From Muribaculaceae bacterium (GTDB lineage Bacteria; Bacteroidota; Bacteroidia; Bacteroidales; Muribaculaceae), in NCBI GenBank assembly GCA_022484565.1, contig JAKVKZ010000033.1, positions 1 through 37,658 on the forward strand: a stretch of 37,658 nucleotides of DNA. The letters are read 5' to 3'. Shown one piece after another: positions 33,690 to 37,658 of the stretch; positions within the stretch are counted from its first letter, which is position 1, and each line of letters opens with the position of its first letter. The notes beneath the pieces were generated by a model, which was not told the origin of the DNA, made no database searches, and was given only the letters and a program-made list of their open reading frames with translations. Position numbers and translations under genes: made by a program.

Positions 33690-35684
33690 TTATGTTTCCA
33701 TGAACTTCAAGCCGTCGGGAATCATAAAGTGCGCCACGCAGCCCACAATGGCATCATTCTCAACGCGGTTATGAATTTCAAACCTCACTTTTTTCTTATT
33801 ATTCTGATTTACTATCAATATTGTCTGGCGGATTATGTTCAGCCCAAGGCCCACTCCACTGCTGGAGCCGCCCATTGTGAAACCAGTGCCGTTGTCCTCG
33901 ACGAAAATGTCGGTGGAATCAGCATTTCTCACCACCCTGATGCACAATTCACGTTTTCCGCCCTTTTGAAGAAGTCCGTGCTTTATTGAGTTCTCCACAA
34001 GAATCTGCACCGCCATCGACGGCACAATTATCTTTTCAAGTTCCGAATCGGCTGGAACCTCCACCGAATACTTAAACTCTTTGCCGAGAAGCGACTTTTC
34101 AGCATCCACATATTGCTTCACAAAATCAAGTTCAGCCTTCAGCGTGATGTAAGTCTGCCGCGACAATTCCAGATTAGTGCGCATCAACTTCGCCATTTTC
34201 TGAAGGTTTTCGCTGTTAACCTCGCCTGAGGCCTCATGATTGAGAACATTAAAGATGAAATGCGGGGAGATACGGCTGCGGACGCCATCGAGACGGCTGC
34301 GCAGAAGTTTCATCTCATTGCGCATTGCACGGCGGCGCACCATTATCACACCTATAATCACAGCCAGCAGAAGCACCACGGCAACCGCAGTGTTCGACAC
34401 AAGCCATAAATACATTCTATCCGTCTTATGCACCTCATTTTCAATCCGCAAACTGTTGTGGAGAGCCAGAGTGTCCTGCTGATAGCGCATCATTATCTCA
34501 GTAGCAAGGATATGTGCACGGCTATGCTCGATTGAATCGTTCTGATTAGTAGAATAGAGCAAATTGGAATAGGCATTCTTGTAATCGCCGGTGCGGATAA
34601 AGAATGAACGCATGTAGCGACGGCGGATGTCCCTGAGATTAGGCTCATCGGGCGGCGGGAACTTTTCAGCGGCAAGAATACAGCGAACACGCGCCACATC
34701 ATTGTCGGCAAGCGCAAGGCCAATCTTCACGGTGTTGCCGTAATATATCGCCGGCTGCACATTCTGCGCCACAAAATACGGCTCGGTGATTTTCAGATAA
34801 TAGCGTGCCGAATCGTTTTGCCCGAGATTGAAGAACACATCAGCCATGTTGAGCCGGCAAAGGTTAAGATCGAATTCCATGTCGGGATTGTCCTTTACCA
34901 TTGCCTGCAAACGGCGGAACAGAACAAGCGATTTGCCATATTCCTTGGAATAATAGTAGAAGCTCGCATAATTGTTCAGAAAATAGAATTTCAGGTTCGG
35001 TGTGAGGTCGTTATAGCTCTTTTCGGTCTGCCTATAATAATATTGTGAATTTTCAAAATCATGCAGGTTCATGTACACCTGCGCAAGGCCCAAATAAAGC
35101 GACACATAAGTGCTGTGCGGCAGCCGCAGGGAATCGGTCAGGAACAGGGCGCGGCGATACCAGTTGGCAGCCTGAGCCATATCATTCTTCTGCTCATAGG
35201 CATCGGCAAGGTTGGCACACTGTGCAGGCAGATTGCCAAGGTTATTACCGTGCATCATGGCAATGTACGACAGATGGAAATTCACAATTGCCGAATCAGC
35301 CTGACGCTTATGATAGAAATCAGTAGCCAGCACCCCATAAGCATTTGCCTTCAGGTCGAAATGGCGCGGGGTAGGCTCCGAAGTCCTATTGACAAACGAC
35401 AATGCCCTGTTCACGCACTGCCGCATGGAATCAGTCTTCGACGACATATAGTAAATCTTTCCCAAAGCCACGACATAGCCGTAATACTCGATGCTGTCGG
35501 CGGCATTGCGCATACCGGCCTTAGCCATCGCGCTCGCCTTCGGTGAATTCACCAAGATTGAGTCGTTGACCTCGCTCAACAGGGAATCGGCATGTCGTGT
35601 TGCAGCATCGTCGGTTCTTCCATGATTGCACGACGCTAACAGCATCAGTGCCACAAGCATAATGGTTTTAAATATCAGCCTCAT
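33690..35684 (-). CDS. TPR-lipoprotein sensor histidine kinase (His_kinase / LytS type)
   Basis: A 664-aa sensor. Residues 1-19 are a lipoprotein signal (LLASC, Cys19). TPR-like repeats fill about 30-400, one TM helix lies at about 424-452, and a cytoplasmic kinase follows. The phospho-accepting His is His475 in RISPHFIFNVLN; the ATP-binding N-box is ILVENSIKHG and the G-box DNGTGF with GVGLGLNI. The kinase domain is the YehU/LytS type that pairs with LytTR regulators, and such a gene is next in the operon. A lipid anchor plus a TM helix would hold the TPR domain at the periplasmic face of the inner membrane. Confidence 0.9.
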   Translation of the reverse strand: MRLIFKTIMLVALMLLASCNHGRTDDAATRHADSLLSEVNDSILVNSPKASAMAKAGMRNAADSIEYYGYVVALGKIYYMSSKTDSMRQCVNRALSFVNRTSEPTPRHFDLKANAYGVLATDFYHKRQADSAIVNFHLSYIAMMHGNNLGNLPAQCANLADAYEQKNDMAQAANWYRRALFLTDSLRLPHSTYVSLYLGLAQVYMNLHDFENSQYYYRQTEKSYNDLTPNLKFYFLNNYASFYYYSKEYGKSLVLFRRLQAMVKDNPDMEFDLNLCRLNMADVFFNLGQNDSARYYLKITEPYFVAQNVQPAIYYGNTVKIGLALADNDVARVRCILAAEKFPPPDEPNLRDIRRRYMRSFFIRTGDYKNAYSNLLYSTNQNDSIEHSRAHILATEIMMRYQQDTLALHNSLRIENEVHKTDRMYLWLVSNTAVAVVLLLAVIIGVIMVRRRAMRNEMKLLRSRLDGVRSRISPHFIFNVLNHEASGEVNSENLQKMAKLMRTNLELSRQTYITLKAELDFVKQYVDAEKSLLGKEFKYSVEVPADSELEKIIVPSMAVQILVENSIKHGLLQKGGKRELCIRVVRNADSTDIFVEDNGTGFTMGGSSSGVGLGLNIIRQTILIVNQNNKKKVRFEIHNRVENDAIVGCVAHFMIPDGLKFMET

Positions 35685-35704
35685 GTTTCAATAGTTCTTC
35701 TATG

Positions 35705-35712
35705 CAAAAGTA
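35705..35712 (-). promoter_or_regulatory. -7 box of the histidine kinase-LytTR operon
   Basis: Minus strand TACTTTTG, a TAnnTTTG match 20 bp before the ATG at 35684, giving a short leader. Confidence 0.6.
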
Positions 35713-35839
35713 AACATTAATATTCAAAATTTAGCGACGTTTAAGCATAAATTTTAATCAAACGTATCACGAGGGAATCCGAATGAGCCATTTTAGGAAA
35801 TTTGGCATTTGCACATTGAATAAAAGTTGAAGATATTTG

Positions 35840-36036
35840 CAAAGAATAATTCTTAGCCCATCGCTTTATCCGAGGCAATTAGCGGGAATGTTCTACATCG
35901 TTGGTGCCCTTCGGAAAAAGCAGGTTACAATGAAGGAACTCACGTTTTTATCAGTCAGGAAAAATATACATCTATACTACGAGAAAGCATATCCAGTGAC
36001 AAAAGGCGCACGTCATCACCGACGCGCGCCTTTCTT
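35840..36036 (+). ncRNA. Candidate ~190-nt small RNA, possibly 6S-like
   Basis: In the 430-bp space between the kinase and GH3 genes there is a promoter-like pair (TTTG 35808-35811, 20-bp spacer, GATATTTG 35832-35839) followed by about 190 bp that ends at a hairpin with TTTCTTT (36002-36036). The open frame here (35837-36103) runs through the hairpin and its product looks like nothing I know. Local pairing such as GTTC/GAAC with GTTG/CAAT (35889-35935) is possible. Size fits a Bacteroidetes 6S RNA, but I could not build the full long-hairpin fold. Confidence 0.4.
36002..36033 (-). terminator. Terminator downstream of the GH3 gene (possibly bidirectional)
   Basis: AAAGGCGCACGTC and GACGCGCGCCTTT around ATCACC. 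The single imperfect pair is G-U on the minus strand and A-C on the plus strand, so it fits best as the end of the minus-strand GH3 transcript, 80 bp past its stop. It could also end the candidate plus-strand RNA. Confidence 0.75.
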
Positions 36037-36113
36037 TGCAAATAAACACTTTTACAATCTTTCTACAGACATAAAATTTATGCCTTATATACCCGTATTA
36101 TAATCTATGAAAC

Positions 36114-37658
36114 TTATCTTAATGTAAAACTCTTCGTGATTACATTCTCGCTGTCGCCGCCTATCATAACCTGAAATTCTCCCGGTTCGCACACCAGTTT
36201 GAGGTCGCTGTTGTAGAATTTCAGGGTTTCGGGCGTGATGTCGAAACTTACAGTCTGGCTCTCGCCTTTGGCAAGGTGAATACGTTTAAAGCCCTTCAGC
36301 TCCTTCACCGGGCGCGTGATGCTGCCCACCATGTCGCGGATATAAAGCTGAACGACCTCATCGCCATCGAAGTTTCCGTTATTTGTCACTGTGACTGTTG
36401 CCGTTATCTTGCCGTTCTGGTCCATTGCGGTGCCGCTGAGTGCCATGCCGCTATAGTCGAACTTGGTGTACGACAGTCCGTAACCGAACGGATACAGAGG
36501 ATCATTGTCGATGTCGAGATAGTTGCTGCGGAACTTGGTGAACCATTTTCCTTTTTCAAGCGGACGGCCAGTGTTCTTGTGATTGTAGTAGAGAGGAATC
36601 TGACCGACGCTCTTAGGCATAGTCATGGAGAGTTTGCCGCTTGGAGCGACATCGCCAAACACTACGTCGCAAATCGCCTTAGCTGCCTCCGAGCCACCGA
36701 ACCACACATTCATTATTGCCGGAATATGGGCATTTTCCCAAGTCAATGTGGTGGCGCGTCCGGAGAAATTCAGCAGCACTACAGGCTTGCCGAGAGCCAC
36801 AAGTTTTTCGAGCAATGCACGTTGGCAATCGGGCAGGTCAAGATTAGTGCGGCAACTGCATTCACCACTCATTTCCGATGATTCGCCCATGGCAGCCACT
36901 ATCACGTCGGCATCACGGGCTATCTTCATGGCCTCTTCGTTCATCTCCGCCTCACTGCGGCCATCGCGCATACCGCGACCGAACATTGTGGCATTGGCCT
37001 CCATCACTGAGTCACGCATCAGGTTGCAGCCTTTTGCATAGGTCACTTGACCTTTGTCGCCAACAGCCTGCTTCATGGCGTTGAACACTGAATAAGTCTT
37101 ATCAAGTTCGGCTGCCACGCTCCATGTGCCAGCCATATTAGCCTTTGAATCGGCAAGCGGGCCGATAAGGGCTATTTTAGCAGTGCGCTGAAGAGGGAGC
37201 AGATTGCCCTCGTTCTTCAGCAGGACAAAAGTCTCGGTAGCGATTTTTTCGGCTGTAGCCTTGCTCGTAGGAAGATTTATATCCTTTGCGGCACGCTTAG
37301 GGTCGCAATAGCGGTAAGGGTCGTCGAAAAGTCCGAGTTTATATTTTGCTTCGAGAATGCGGCGGCAGGCAGTGTTGATGGCATCCATCGTCACCTTGCC
37401 CTCCTGAAGCGATTTTTCAACTGTGCCGACAAAGCCTTCGCTCACCATGTCCATATCAGTTCCAGCATTAAGAGCGAGAGCCGAAACCTGCTGCAAATCG
37501 CCCATTCCGTGCGCCATCATCTCCATGATTGCAGTGTAGTCAGTGACTACAAAGCCCTTGAATCCCCATTGGTTGCGGAGAAGGTCGGTCAAAAGCCATT
37601 TATTGCCTGTAGCAGGCACTCCGTCGATTTCATTGAACGAACTCATAATGCTGCCTGC
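36114..37658 (-). CDS. GH3 beta-glucosidase-like enzyme (BglX type), 5' end outside the window
   Basis: 514 residues of the C-terminal part are visible; the frame stays open to the window edge (AGSI before the Met at 37646), so that Met is internal and roughly the first 250 residues are missing. The nucleophile Asp is in GFVVTDYTAIMEM near the start of the visible part. The alpha/beta sandwich (FVLLKNEGNLLPL, VIVAAMGESSEMSGE, YPFGYGLSYTKF) and a C-terminal fibronectin-III-like domain (TVTVTNNGNFDGDEVVQLY) follow. BglX-type enzymes release glucose from beta-linked oligosaccharides in the periplasm. Exact linkage unknown. Confidence 0.9.
   Translation of the reverse strand, partial: AGSIMSSFNEIDGVPATGNKWLLTDLLRNQWGFKGFVVTDYTAIMEMMAHGMGDLQQVSALALNAGTDMDMVSEGFVGTVEKSLQEGKVTMDAINTACRRILEAKYKLGLFDDPYRYCDPKRAAKDINLPTSKATAEKIATETFVLLKNEGNLLPLQRTAKIALIGPLADSKANMAGTWSVAAELDKTYSVFNAMKQAVGDKGQVTYAKGCNLMRDSVMEANATMFGRGMRDGRSEAEMNEEAMKIARDADVIVAAMGESSEMSGECSCRTNLDLPDCQRALLEKLVALGKPVVLLNFSGRATTLTWENAHIPAIMNVWFGGSEAAKAICDVVFGDVAPSGKLSMTMPKSVGQIPLYYNHKNTGRPLEKGKWFTKFRSNYLDIDNDPLYPFGYGLSYTKFDYSGMALSGTAMDQNGKITATVTVTNNGNFDGDEVVQLYIRDMVGSITRPVKELKGFKRIHLAKGESQTVSFDITPETLKFYNSDLKLVCEPGEFQVMIGGDSENVITKSFTLR

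Noticed and set aside
35837-36103. 88-residue open frame between the kinase and GH3 genes
   Set aside because: It runs through a terminator hairpin and shows no family features; a small RNA explains the promoter and terminator better.

Overview
The window looks like a chromosomal segment of a gut-type Bacteroidales bacterium, plausibly Muribaculaceae or Prevotellaceae. The reasons are the Bacteroidetes-style promoters (TAnnTTTG -7 boxes, sometimes with an upstream TTTG), the Bacteroidetes-specific families (PorX-type response regulator/PglZ fusion, PorW/SprE-like lipoprotein, DUF2027-Smr, DUF2795, DUF4153, TIGR02757) and the adjacent araD-araA-FGGY kinase genes. Family names come from motif recognition; no database search was possible.

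Layout. 1-446: tandem array of about 115-bp units. 536-3542: secreted GH9 glucanase, a small GRAM-like protein and a TIGR02757 protein. 3550-5372 (minus): PepSY-type membrane protein and queA. 5494-6600: DUF2027/Smr protein. 6792-6864: tRNA-Lys with its own promoter and terminator. 6977-16161: a long co-oriented cluster (aroA, metal ABC permease, PorW-like lipoprotein, porX, tsaE, birA, LOG-family hydrolase, PduO-type cobalamin adenosyltransferase), followed by a separately promoted DUF2795 gene and a strong terminator. 16556-19780: a gene-poor accessory island. 19902-23996 (minus): L-arabinose catabolic operon araD-araA-FGGY kinase with a terminator. 24315-24486 (minus): two identical tRNA-Asn genes. 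24657-29737: S41 protease and mfd. 29849-30964: a second, different ATPase. 30984-35684 (minus): DUF4153 membrane protein, LytTR regulator and TPR-lipoprotein histidine kinase. 35840-36036: candidate small RNA. 36114-end (minus): GH3 beta-glucosidase, cut by the window edge.

The most unusual region is the 16.6-19.8 kb island. A gene for a fused ATPase/PD-(D/E)XK-type nuclease, with its own promoter, lies between two exact inverted copies of a 53-bp sequence. Each copy is itself a hairpin with perfect 18-bp arms. The unit looks like a compact element that carries no recognisable transposase. It sits between the second 115-bp array, which is in the opposite orientation to the array at 1-446, and an unrelated 64-bp tandem array. 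An 18-bp perfect palindrome marks the left side of the island.

The rest is largely housekeeping (queuosine, shikimate pathway, t6A, biotin transfer, transcription-coupled repair) with carbohydrate use (GH9, GH3, arabinose) and envelope or secretion signalling (PorW/PorX, LytTR system).
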